A stretch of DNA of 13,918 nucleotides from Thermodesulfobacteriota bacterium (GTDB lineage: Bacteria > Desulfobacterota > BSN033 > UBA1163), in assembly GCA_030024065.1 (NCBI GenBank), contig JASEIE010000063.1, positions 1-13,918 of the forward strand. Reading direction: 5' to 3'. The notes beneath the pieces were generated by a model that had not been told where the DNA came from, ran no database searches, and saw nothing but the letters and a program-made list of their open reading frames with translations. Position numbers and translations under genes: made by a program. How positions within the stretch are numbered: the stretch's first letter is position 1; each line of letters begins with the position of its first letter. Of this stretch, positions 1 through 7,529 are shown in pieces.

Positions 1-174
1 GCCACAACTGATAAGTTCCCAGACTTACCGTGGAAGAAGATGGTTGGTATGCGTAATATAATGATCCATGAATATGAAGATATTGATTTAGCCATTGTCT
101 GGGACACAGTCCAAAACGATTTACCCCCCCTGATTGCCTTAACAGAGCCCCTCATTCCTCCAGAAGAAGTTTAA
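1..174 (+). CDS. HepT-like (DUF86) ribonuclease toxin, 3' part only
   Basis: The reading frame is open from base 1 and ends in TAA at 172-174, giving the last 57 residues of a protein that starts outside the window. The diagnostic feature is R-x4-H-x-Y (Arg codon 52-54, His 67-69, Tyr 73-75) within the stretch MRNIMIHEY. This is the active-site motif of HepT RNases of the HEPN superfamily. In characterised MntA/HepT toxin-antitoxin pairs, HepT cleaves RNA through the Arg and His. The nucleotidyltransferase MntA neutralises it by adding AMP to the motif Tyr. HepT proteins are usually 110-145 aa, so about half is missing here. Conserved positions around the motif (PWKKMVGMRN before it, DLAIVWDTV after it) also fit the family. 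An MntA gene would be expected just upstream, outside the window. The motif is intact, so there is no sign of decay in the visible part. Confidence 0.85.
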   Translation, partial: ATTDKFPDLPWKKMVGMRNIMIHEYEDIDLAIVWDTVQNDLPPLIALTEPLIPPEEV

Positions 175-325
175 ACAACCGTAAATTGACATTTTAGAAT
201 CTAAATCAACTGAACGGGGAAGCTCTGGCCGCCGATGATCACGACATAACGCATCGTCATGATGCCAATCAATCATATATGATAGAAACCGCATCTAACC
301 ATTTAATAATCCCCCCGTCCTTAAG

Positions 326-345
326 GAGGATTGTTGACAATCCTC
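326..345 (+). promoter_or_regulatory. Perfect hairpin overlapping a strong Shine-Dalgarno sequence
   Basis: Nine-base arms GAGGATTGT (326-334) and ACAATCCTC (337-345) are exact reverse complements separated by only TG. The left arm includes most of an AAGGAGGA sequence (323-330), the best ribosome-binding match upstream of the next gene. No in-frame ATG, GTG or TTG lies at normal spacing after it; the next in-frame ATG is at 369. The element could be an operator or an RNA hairpin hiding the ribosome site. A T-rich stretch (354-358) follows, so a weak terminator is also possible. Confidence 0.3.
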
Positions 346-368
346 TATCAATCTTTTTAAGATGGGAC

Positions 369-1724
369 ATGTACATTTTCATTCTACTTCTCCTCATCCT
401 TTTCTCCACTTCCTCCCTCAGCCAAACACTCCAGGAGTCGCCTCTGCAGGTTTGGAAAGTGGACCAACGGCGATGGAGCCAGGAGGAGGAGGAAAAATAT
501 GGTCAATGGGTAGAAGTCAATCTTACAGAGGATTTTTTTATCCGATACAAAATTCCGGTTGACTGTGCGGATGTCCCTTATGCCATCCGATGGATCTATG
601 CGCGGATCGCTCTCCTTCCTGCTTCAGCCACCACCAAAAACGGCATATTTATCGGTCATTGGTCCACGGATTGGGGACGTCTCCCCACTCACCCCGATTG
701 GCATAAAGACCTCCGTTTCCGCAAAGCCCTTCTCCATATGCTCTCAGAGACAACCACCCGGACCCTTCCTTTCGATACCTACCCCATTCGAATCAATCAG
801 GAATCGGTCACCCCTGGAACAACGTTCTTTGTCACGGAGTCCCATTCCGGAGTAATAGACCGCGTCATCTTAGATGGCAGCAGTGCTCATCCTCTTCAGA
901 CATGGGAAGCCACATCCCCCTCAAAAGTTCAAAAGTTGAGTGGAAGGGACTTTCTGACCCCGAGGCCGGAGTCCACGGTCTTTTCCGGTCTGGTGAAGTT
1001 TCGCTGGCCGATCTTTAAAAACGGAAGATGGGAATACCTTCCTGCGGTGGAACATCCTTTCTATTCGCTGGAACAGTACTCCTCAGATTTCTATGAAGGG
1101 TATGCTGATTTTGTTGAGGCCGTGGCAAGAAGAATTGATCCAACGGATTATGACCCCTGGGAGAAGATGGAAAAGGTGCTCAATACCACGACCCGTTACC
1201 TGATGGACAGGGTCCCTATCGTCCTGTCAGGATACCAGAGATGTCACAGGGGCGGTTGCAGAGAGGGATCCGCTTTATGGGAGGTCCACAGCACACCCGG
1301 TCGGGATGGCAGGATCGTCCTCCTGATGGATCACCTCCGCCAGATTATCGAATCGAACCATCTCGACAGGGAGAGGGTTACAGAGAGGTTGGAGGCCATT
1401 GAAATTCCCATTCAGAAAGGGCAATCCGTTACCTTCCGCCATGTTTTTCAGAACCACCTTTGGCTCTCCCCCCATCCGGGAGACTCCATCGAGGCCCGGT
1501 GGGGACTCAGGAAATGCGAGATGATCCGCTCTCAGGTTCGAACCACGCAGAATGCCATCGCCTTTATTGAGAGGACCTACCGGAAGAGAGATACCCAATA
1601 TGCCGACTTCGCCATCCGGCAGCAACAGGAGATCCTACGAAGGCTCAATGAAGAGTGGGAACAATCTCAGTGCAAAGAAGTCAAAGAACCGAAAAGGGGA
1701 GCAAAAAAGGAGAGAGGCCTATGA
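369..1724 (+). CDS. Secreted or membrane-anchored protein of unknown function, possible NlpC/P60-like cysteine peptidase fold
   Basis: I do not recognise this 451-aa protein. The ATG at 369 is preferred over the in-frame ATG at 279 because it places a strong hydrophobic signal or anchor sequence (MYIFILLLLILFSTSSLS) at the very N-terminus. The 30 residues added by the upstream start look like untranslated sequence. Residues 64-80 contain a DCADVPYAIRWIYAR block. About 90 residues later comes FFVTESHSGVIDRVILDG, with His159. A Cys following Asp, then a Gly-rich strand with His, resembles the Cys/His arrangement of NlpC/P60-type papain-like hydrolases. This is only a resemblance seen by eye. 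The C-terminal half is charged and helical, with four further cysteines. No ribosome binding site sits at normal spacing before 369. The gene ends inside the convergent response-regulator gene (overlap 1719-1724) and no terminator is visible between them. Confidence 0.7.
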   Translation: MYIFILLLLILFSTSSLSQTLQESPLQVWKVDQRRWSQEEEEKYGQWVEVNLTEDFFIRYKIPVDCADVPYAIRWIYARIALLPASATTKNGIFIGHWSTDWGRLPTHPDWHKDLRFRKALLHMLSETTTRTLPFDTYPIRINQESVTPGTTFFVTESHSGVIDRVILDGSSAHPLQTWEATSPSKVQKLSGRDFLTPRPESTVFSGLVKFRWPIFKNGRWEYLPAVEHPFYSLEQYSSDFYEGYADFVEAVARRIDPTDYDPWEKMEKVLNTTTRYLMDRVPIVLSGYQRCHRGGCREGSALWEVHSTPGRDGRIVLLMDHLRQIIESNHLDRERVTERLEAIEIPIQKGQSVTFRHVFQNHLWLSPHPGDSIEARWGLRKCEMIRSQVRTTQNAIAFIERTYRKRDTQYADFAIRQQQEILRRLNEEWEQSQCKEVKEPKRGAKKERGL

Positions 1725-2105
1725 AACATTCTTCACGAAAAGTTGAACGGCCTCGAGGATTTCATTGACATGGAAGGGTTTCCCGATGATCCAGTCCACA
1801 CCCGACTCCCTGATCTTCTCTTCATCGAGATTCGTTCCCCATCCTGTGACAAGGGCCACGGGAAGATGGGGCATTTTGTTTTTTACCCTTTTCACGACTT
1901 CCCAGCCATTCATCCCGGACATCCCCAGGTCGGTCAGAACCATGTCGAATCTTTTCCTCTCAAGACATTCAATTCCCGACCGCCCATCCCGGGCCTCAAT
2001 CACTTGAAACCCTCCATACTGGAGGATATCCCTGAGGAGGGTCCTGATTCGGTCATCATCATCAATGACCAGGATAGTAATGGAGTCCCTTTCATCCTTC
2101 ACCAT
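1719..2105 (-). CDS. Single-domain response regulator (CheY-like receiver)
   Basis: This 128-aa protein is one receiver domain with no output domain. The acidic pocket is Asp15-Asp16 in ILVIDDDD, the phosphoacceptor is Asp59 in MVLTDLGMSGMNG, the switch Thr is Thr87 in VALVTGW, and the conserved Lys is Lys109 in IGKPF. All catalytic positions are present, so it should accept phosphate. The usual MPGMNG loop reads MSGMNG. It starts 6 bp after the stop of the histidine kinase gene, so that kinase is the obvious partner. Without a DNA-binding or enzymatic domain, it must act by binding another protein or as a phosphate relay. It is the last gene of the five-gene operon and overlaps the convergent gene by 6 bp. 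Confidence 0.92.
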   Translation of the reverse strand: MVKDERDSITILVIDDDDRIRTLLRDILQYGGFQVIEARDGRSGIECLERKRFDMVLTDLGMSGMNGWEVVKRVKNKMPHLPVALVTGWGTNLDEEKIRESGVDWIIGKPFHVNEILEAVQLFVKNVS

Positions 2106-2111
2106 TCTTCT

Positions 2112-3749
2112 TTATCCTTCTCCTTCTTTCGGTATAGGAAGTCTTATGATAAAGGTGGATCCTCTTCCCTTCTGGCTTTCGACCTCCATCGCCCCATGGT
2201 GGCGATGTATGGTTCCGTAAGAAACACTCAGGCCCAGTCCTGATCGCTGATCCTTTGTGGTGAAGAAGGGTTCGAAGAGGCGTTCCTTCACATATTCGGA
2301 CATTCCCACTCCATCGTCGCTCGCCTCGATCGAAACATGGCCATTCTTATGCTCGGTTTTCAAAGTGATGGTTCCCCCTTCTGGCATTGCATCAATAGAA
2401 TTGAGAAGTAGGTTGAGGAACACCTCTTTCAATTCAGCCGGGTTTCCCATGATCGGGGGAACTTCCTCTTTGATCCTTTCGACTCTGATCTCAATCCCTT
2501 TTGCATCGGCCTCATCTTTTATCTTCGTCTTCATCAGATCAACCGCTGCGTCAACGATCTCATTCACATCGAGAAAGACAAATTTGGATTCATCCGTTTG
2601 GGAGCGGGTAAATTCCTGAAACCTTTTGACGGTATGGGCTCCCTCGATGGCAGCCTGTTTAACAATCTCTAACTCCCTGAAAAGGGCCTCCTCGGTCATC
2701 CCATCAGCCCCCCCTCTCCTACTCATCCATCCCAATCTGATCAGCTCGACCCTGCCCAGGATCGCTCCCAGAATATTATTAAAATCGTGGGCGATTCCAG
2801 CAGCCATCTCTCCAAGGGCTCTCAATTTTTCAGACCGAATCAACTTCTCTTCCATCTGCCTCTTTTCTGTGATGTCTTTGAGATAGAGGATCGTATGGGT
2901 TTGGTCGGGCGACAGAAAGAGATGGGTAGCGCTCACCTCCACCTTCCTCTTCTCCCCATTTTTTTGAAAGACTTCGGCTTCATGGATCACGGGCTCCCAC
3001 TCCGAAATAGAACGTTGAAGAGAATGGGTGAGTTCATTCATTTCAAACCCTTTCACAATATTTTTCCATTCCGCCCCGGTCAATTCCTCAGGGGTGTACT
3101 GGGTCAAAGGGGGAAGTCTCCTGTTGAAAAATTTTATCCGGCCCTCTCCATTTAAAATAACAACTGCATCATGAGTGCTCTCCACGATCTGTCGATACCT
3201 CTCCTCTGACTCCTCTTTCTCATGGAGATCCGATTTGATCTTCTTCGTCCTCTCCTCGAAGGAATGGATGAGGAATCCATAAAACAGGTTCATAATGAAG
3301 ATGAAAGGAATTCGCAACAGCATCCCCTCCTCCAGCCACCTCGCACTCCCTCCCTGGGACCAGAGGATCCACCCGTAAATGGCGCAGATCACCAGGGCGG
3401 TGACCATGAGCAATTTAAAACTCCGTGCAATGGAGGCGATGAGGATGACCAGAAAGTAGACCAGATAGAAATCGGTTTCCAATGTCGGGGTGATATAGAT
3501 TCCGAGAGAGACAAAGAAGGTATCGAAAAGAAGCAGGCCGCAGAAGAAAGAGCGTTTGACAAAATAGGATGCTGGAAGTAGATAGGCCAGGATATTGGAA
3601 AGGAGATAGACAGAGATGAGAAGAACGGGAGTGAACCGTGGGGAGGAGATACCCCCGGCGAAGAGAACGAGATAAGAGGTGATCAGAATGGTCACCCAGC
3701 GCAGACGGAGAACCAACTGCTTACTTCCTTTAGAATCCTCCGGGTTCAT
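2112..3749 (-). CDS. Membrane sensor histidine kinase, PAS domain, NtrB-like
   Basis: The protein has 545 aa from the ATG at 3749, which is preceded by an AAGAGGA ribosome site five bases upstream. An in-frame ATG at 3788 would add 13 residues, but its AGAAGGA abuts the start codon. Residues about 12-164 form some six hydrophobic helices of an integral-membrane sensor region. A short coiled linker leads to a PAS domain (about 182-294, ending YLKDITEKRQMEEKL). The dimerisation/phosphoacceptor box is GIAHDFNNIL with His321. The ATPase domain has an N box (NLLLNSIDAM, about 446-455), G1 (DDGVGM, 478-483), F box (FEPFFTTK, 492-499) and G2 (GLGLSVSYG, 504-512). The AHDFNN box and overall order match NtrB-type kinases. 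The kinase should phosphorylate the receiver protein encoded 6 bp downstream. The signal it senses is unknown. Confidence 0.92.
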   Translation of the reverse strand: MNPEDSKGSKQLVLRLRWVTILITSYLVLFAGGISSPRFTPVLLISVYLLSNILAYLLPASYFVKRSFFCGLLLFDTFFVSLGIYITPTLETDFYLVYFLVILIASIARSFKLLMVTALVICAIYGWILWSQGGSARWLEEGMLLRIPFIFIMNLFYGFLIHSFEERTKKIKSDLHEKEESEERYRQIVESTHDAVVILNGEGRIKFFNRRLPPLTQYTPEELTGAEWKNIVKGFEMNELTHSLQRSISEWEPVIHEAEVFQKNGEKRKVEVSATHLFLSPDQTHTILYLKDITEKRQMEEKLIRSEKLRALGEMAAGIAHDFNNILGAILGRVELIRLGWMSRRGGADGMTEEALFRELEIVKQAAIEGAHTVKRFQEFTRSQTDESKFVFLDVNEIVDAAVDLMKTKIKDEADAKGIEIRVERIKEEVPPIMGNPAELKEVFLNLLLNSIDAMPEGGTITLKTEHKNGHVSIEASDDGVGMSEYVKERLFEPFFTTKDQRSGLGLSVSYGTIHRHHGAMEVESQKGRGSTFIIRLPIPKEGEG

Positions 3750-3819
3750 TCTTTCCTCTTCATGGCCTCCGCCAACTCTTCCGTCCATTCCTTCTCAAGC
3801 GAACCGGATGAGTTCTGCA

Positions 3820-5304
3820 TCACAGAAAATACTTGGCGATATCGATATGATATTTATTGGGGTCCAAAGTCTTGACGATGCTTCGCCTGAAACGGTCCCC
3901 TCCGTCCATTTCGGTGAGATCGACCAGCTCCTTCTTTTTCTTCCTCCGCTCATTTCTCTCCACCAAGATCACCTGGGGGCGATCCATCCACTGGGATTCC
4001 GGATTGGTCTTGAACACGATGCCCATCTCATGGGTGTCGAGGAGCACCAGAGAGCCGATGGGATAAATACCAACCACGCCGATGAACATTTTGAGGAGAA
4101 CGGAGTCGAAATTAACCTCCCGTTCTCTCAGCATGATCGCCAGGGCCTGCTCCGGTGTGTAAGGGACCTTCTTGTAAATCCTCGGGGTCGTCATCGCATC
4201 GTAAGCATCCGCAATCTGAATGATCCGGCCGAAGAGGCTCACCCTCTTTTTACGAAAGAGCTTGGGGTATCCCGAAAGGTCGTTCTTCAGATGATGATCG
4301 AAGATGCCGATCACCATCTTCGGGTTGATCTCACCCAACTGTTTCAAGTTGAGGACGATCTCCACTCCCATCAGGGGATGTTTCTTCATCAGGCTCCATT
4401 CCCCTTCGTCGAGGGCAGCGGGTTTATTTAAAACCTCGATCGGAATCTTCGACTTCCCGATATCGTGAAGCATGGACGTAATCCCAAGTTCGCTCAGGAC
4501 ATTTCTGGAGAACCCCAATCGCCTTCCCATGGCCAAGGAATAGATGGCCACATTGACGGAGTGGTTGAAGGTATATTCATCATAATTCTTGATCGTCGTC
4601 ATCCCTAACAGGATGGATTCGTCTTCCATGATGAGATGGACGGCTTTTCGAACCAGTCGTTTCAACTTCCTCATATCGGCATGCTGGTTTCCCTTGATAT
4701 GTGTGATCACTTCTTTCACTGTCCCGATGCTCTCGAAAAACACCTTTTTACCCACCTCTTTGGAATCCTCTTTCTCCAAAGCGTAAGCCCCTTCTTCCCT
4801 TTCGATGACCTCCAGAGGGTTCACTTCGATCGAAGAGATGTGATGTTCCCTTAACTTCTCGTTGAAGAAGGTGGCATTCTCTTCTCGCTTCTCCTCCAGG
4901 CCCATAAACATATAGATGAACTCCCTCAGGGTCCCCTCGTCCACGGCCTCCATGAAAAGCACTTCTCCGATCAACTTTTTCTTCCATTGGGTCAGGAGAT
5001 ACTTGAAACTGTTAAACCCCTCCACAGAGTAACGGAGCCTCTGTTGGTTGACGAAGATATCATCCCCTGTGATTTTGAGGGAAAGATTTCCCTCCCTTTC
5101 GATAAAGGTGTTGATCGCATGAAGGGATTCCTGGATGAACTGATGGAGGGCAACATTCTTAGAATCGTAAATCTGAGAGATTCTCATCAATACATGAAAT
5201 TTGTTGATGAGGTTGTTTCCCAGTTTCGACAATTCGGGGTCCATCGCCTCCGACGATTTTGAAGCCATCCTTTGGGTTTGCCCTGTCGATTCGGTCACTT
5301 CCAC
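3820..5304 (-). CDS. HD-GYP domain protein, probable cyclic-di-GMP phosphodiesterase
   Basis: The start is a GTG at 5304 with a TAGGAGGA ribosome site at good spacing, giving 494 aa. Residues about 30-165 form an N-terminal domain that resembles the N-terminus of the HEAT protein encoded just upstream. The HD-GYP domain spans about 235-425. Visible metal-site residues are His248 (YTFNHSVNV), the His280-Asp281 pair (MLHDIGKSKIP), His309 (KKHP), His337-His338 and Asp366 (IADAYDAMTTPR). The GYP signature is intact at 345-347. HD-GYP enzymes hydrolyse cyclic di-GMP to pGpG or GMP, and the conserved ligands suggest an active enzyme. The signature reads HHLKNDLSGYP where most members have HHE and D-G-x-GYP, a departure that could affect activity or partner binding. 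A basic stretch (RRKKKKEL, 453-460) lies in the C-terminal tail. There is no receiver domain and no membrane segment. The start is 12 bp after the HEAT gene. Confidence 0.88.
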   Translation of the reverse strand: MEVTESTGQTQRMASKSSEAMDPELSKLGNNLINKFHVLMRISQIYDSKNVALHQFIQESLHAINTFIEREGNLSLKITGDDIFVNQQRLRYSVEGFNSFKYLLTQWKKKLIGEVLFMEAVDEGTLREFIYMFMGLEEKREENATFFNEKLREHHISSIEVNPLEVIEREEGAYALEKEDSKEVGKKVFFESIGTVKEVITHIKGNQHADMRKLKRLVRKAVHLIMEDESILLGMTTIKNYDEYTFNHSVNVAIYSLAMGRRLGFSRNVLSELGITSMLHDIGKSKIPIEVLNKPAALDEGEWSLMKKHPLMGVEIVLNLKQLGEINPKMVIGIFDHHLKNDLSGYPKLFRKKRVSLFGRIIQIADAYDAMTTPRIYKKVPYTPEQALAIMLREREVNFDSVLLKMFIGVVGIYPIGSLVLLDTHEMGIVFKTNPESQWMDRPQVILVERNERRKKKKELVDLTEMDGGDRFRRSIVKTLDPNKYHIDIAKYFL

Positions 5305-5316
5305 CTCTTCCTCCTA

Positions 5317-7041
5317 TCAATGAATCGATCGTGCGATATGACTCGATCTCTGCTCCGTTGCGGGAGAATCGGATCCTTTATCAACTCCCATCATCTTCAG
5401 TGCATTGTGAGCGCAGAGTCGCATTTCATCCCATTTCGCTTTCTGGAACCACTTTCTTTTCTGTGTAATCTTCTTCAAAACCGGGATCACCTCCTGTGAT
5501 CCTGTTTCGCCGAGAGCTCTGAAGAAAGAGGCCTTCTCCTCATAATCCCTCTTATAAAAATCTTCGGAGAGGATGATCCCGGTGAGCGTTCTAACTGCCT
5601 CCTCCCCGGCAACTTTTACAAAAATGAGTGAGGCCTTTGCCCTCATTGTCGGTAGTGGATCCTTTAAGAATTTCTGAATAAGATCCTTCCCCTTTTCCCC
5701 AAATCTCTTGAGCATCTGAAGGGTCTCCTCCCTCACCTTTGGATCCTCATGGATGACCAGGTTTCCTAAATATTTTACCGCGGAGGGATGCCCGATCTTC
5801 CCGAGGACATAGAGGATGTGGCAGACCAGGAAGGAGTTCGGATCGGATAAGAACTTAATGAGAGGTTTAATGTCTTCTTGGGAGAGTTTGGCCAGGGTAT
5901 CGCATACCACTTTTCTCCATTTCCCTGATTCCAGCCTGCCCAGTAAGAGGCAGAGGGGTTCCACAGCCTTCTTTGTCAGAAGCCGGAGATATTGAATGAC
6001 CGCCTCTGAATCCACCTCTCCGTTACCATTCATGGTTTCCCCTAAGAGCTGGATGGAGTGGGCGCCGGAAAAAGTCTCAAGGATACGGCGAATGGCAAAT
6101 ATCTGCTTGTCCTTCAGCACCATGGACTCCATGGTGTCGCTGAGTCTCTTCAAAACAACCACCGCCTTCCTCACCTCTTTCTGTTCGAGGAAGGACCCCA
6201 CGGTCCTTTCGAAGTAGGAGATCATATTCTCATAGGCATCCATTTCCTCCCCTAAATGGAGGAGGATCTCGACAAGGTTATCGATCAGCGCATAGATGTA
6301 TTCCGGTTGGTGCTCCTGTTCAACCTCCCGGTTGATCTCTTCGATCTCATCCGGATTGAACTGGCAGGCCTGGACCAGGGATTGGCCCGGTGAGGGGTTC
6401 AGCGCCTGCTTTAAGCCCTCCACCTTCAGAAAAGAGGCCTCTTCTCTCTCCTTCTCAGGAGCAACCTCTTCCGCCACAACTTCTCCGAAACCTCTGAATT
6501 CTAACCGATGGATGAAATCTTCCTCCGTGGCAGGAACGAAGCGGCTCTCTCCTTCGAGAAACTCGTCCACTGTCCCGAAAGTGATGTGAGAGAAATCCTT
6601 TTCCCAGAGGAGCGTGACGAGATCATCTTCCAGGCGGTTAACAGATTCACTCTTCCTCACAATATGAAGAAAATCGACCATCTCCCTGAACTCCAGCCCT
6701 CTAAAGAATTTGATTTCACGGATACCGTCTTTGAAAAAGAAAAAGGCCAGACTCTCCCTTACATCCTTATTTTCATAAACTACCTTTCCCCGGTAGAAGA
6801 GCCGGTGTTCTCCCACCACAAGGGGAAAAGAATCGTATTCCTCGAAGTACTGGTCAAAATCCTTCTTCAGGCGGTCGAGAAATTTTATGAGGATGGGATG
6901 ATTGGCCTCATAGAGCCGAAAGGCCTTCACGGTCTGGAGAAAGGTCTGGATCAGCGCCCTTGTAGCCTTTATGGACTGTTCCTCAAGGATCTCCTCTTGA
7001 TCCTTTAATTTTTCCTTTAATCGATTATCTCTTTTCTCCAT
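5317..7041 (-). CDS. HEAT-repeat protein with an N-terminal domain shared with the adjacent HD-GYP protein
   Basis: This cytoplasmic protein has 574 aa. After a charged helical N-terminus, residues about 30-162 form an alpha/beta domain beginning FLQTVKAFRLYEANHP and ending TLLWEKDFSHITFGTVDEFLEG. A poorly conserved acidic linker (about 163-240) follows, then a helical region. From about 355 to 550 there are repeated helix pairs of HEAT type, for example PLIKFLSDPNSFLVCHILYV, YLGNLVIHEDPKVREETLQM and KFLKDPLPTMRAKASLIFV. HEAT arrays are protein-binding scaffolds, so this is likely a partner protein rather than an enzyme. The ATG at 7041 lies 7 bp after the HTH gene stop and has only a weak ribosome site, suggesting translational coupling. 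The N-terminal similarity to the next gene product suggests both proteins sense the same thing or bind each other. Confidence 0.85.
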   Translation of the reverse strand: MEKRDNRLKEKLKDQEEILEEQSIKATRALIQTFLQTVKAFRLYEANHPILIKFLDRLKKDFDQYFEEYDSFPLVVGEHRLFYRGKVVYENKDVRESLAFFFFKDGIREIKFFRGLEFREMVDFLHIVRKSESVNRLEDDLVTLLWEKDFSHITFGTVDEFLEGESRFVPATEEDFIHRLEFRGFGEVVAEEVAPEKEREEASFLKVEGLKQALNPSPGQSLVQACQFNPDEIEEINREVEQEHQPEYIYALIDNLVEILLHLGEEMDAYENMISYFERTVGSFLEQKEVRKAVVVLKRLSDTMESMVLKDKQIFAIRRILETFSGAHSIQLLGETMNGNGEVDSEAVIQYLRLLTKKAVEPLCLLLGRLESGKWRKVVCDTLAKLSQEDIKPLIKFLSDPNSFLVCHILYVLGKIGHPSAVKYLGNLVIHEDPKVREETLQMLKRFGEKGKDLIQKFLKDPLPTMRAKASLIFVKVAGEEAVRTLTGIILSEDFYKRDYEEKASFFRALGETGSQEVIPVLKKITQKRKWFQKAKWDEMRLCAHNALKMMGVDKGSDSPATEQRSSHIARSIH

Positions 7042-7048
7042 AGATCAC

Positions 7049-7240
7049 TCATCTCACTATATAATTTTCGTTTTCTCCCTTCAGGAATCGATCCAATTCC
7101 GATTTAAGGACTTTCCAGCCCTTTCCTGCCTTTGTCCCTTTGATCCGTCCCAGATAGAGGTACTTCAGGTAGGTGGGCCTCGAGATTCGAAGATAGTGGC
7201 AGGCTTCTTCGGTTGTCATCACATTGCTCTCTCTTAACAT
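7049..7240 (-). CDS. Small excisionase-family (HTH_17-type) DNA-binding protein
   Basis: This 63-aa protein carries the compact winged-helix pattern of excisionase/MerR-like HTH proteins: MTTEEACHYLRISRPTYLKY (helix-turn-helix, residues 8-27), then LGRIKGTKAGKGWKVLKSEL with the wing, then a final helix DRFL. Such proteins bind DNA as small regulators. Despite the family name, most of them are unconnected to phage excision, and no integrase is seen nearby. It is the first gene of the five-gene minus-strand operon, 7 bp before the HEAT gene, so it probably regulates the operon or adds a DNA-binding output to the signalling proteins. The ATG at 7240 is preceded by AAAGGGTG; a second ATG at 7219 is possible. 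Confidence 0.85.
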   Translation of the reverse strand: MLRESNVMTTEEACHYLRISRPTYLKYLYLGRIKGTKAGKGWKVLKSELDRFLKGENENYIVR

Positions 7241-7337
7241 GCTTTTTCACCCTTTAAGCAGGATTTGACAACAGTTAACTGCATTTTCCATACCAAGCCA
7301 GCCGATATATTTTAACTTATTGATATTAAACAGAATA

Positions 7338-7351
7338 TTCCAAATTTGGAA
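7338..7351. promoter_or_regulatory. Perfect 14-bp palindrome, candidate operator for the HTH operon
   Basis: TTCCAAATTTGGAA is its own reverse complement. It lies 87 bp upstream of the ATG of the HTH gene, in an AT-rich stretch where the operon promoter is expected. Symmetric sites like this are typical of dimeric repressors or activators. No regulator can be assigned from sequence alone. Confidence 0.4.
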
Positions 7352-7529
7352 CAACCTAAAATTAAAGTGACGACATTTCTTGTACGCCAGATGTTCAATA
7401 TCTTCCATTGACTCAAAAGTGGCTTTCGATCTCCTCCCGTTGTAAGGAGAGGGGAATTAACCCTTTTTTCGACTCGACTTCGATTCAAGATTATGCAAAA
7501 ATGCGAGTGAGCATAAGGCTAAAAGTAGA

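Noticed and set aside
279..368. ATG at 279 as the start of the exported protein
   Set aside because: It would put 30 non-conserved-looking residues before the signal sequence, spans the 326-345 hairpin, and has no good ribosome site.
3222..4431. Long open frames on the plus strand opposite the kinase and HD-GYP genes
   Set aside because: They are antisense shadows; the minus-strand frames carry complete catalytic motifs.
7049..7240. Excisionase-like protein as a sign of a prophage or integrative element
   Set aside because: No integrase, attachment-site repeat, tRNA or phage gene is nearby, and the gene is tightly operonic with signalling genes. The fold is common in ordinary regulators.
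7450..7469. Short GGG/CCC stem followed by six T as an intrinsic terminator or attenuator
   Set aside because: Only about four solid base pairs, and part of the T run would be used in the stem; too weak to list.
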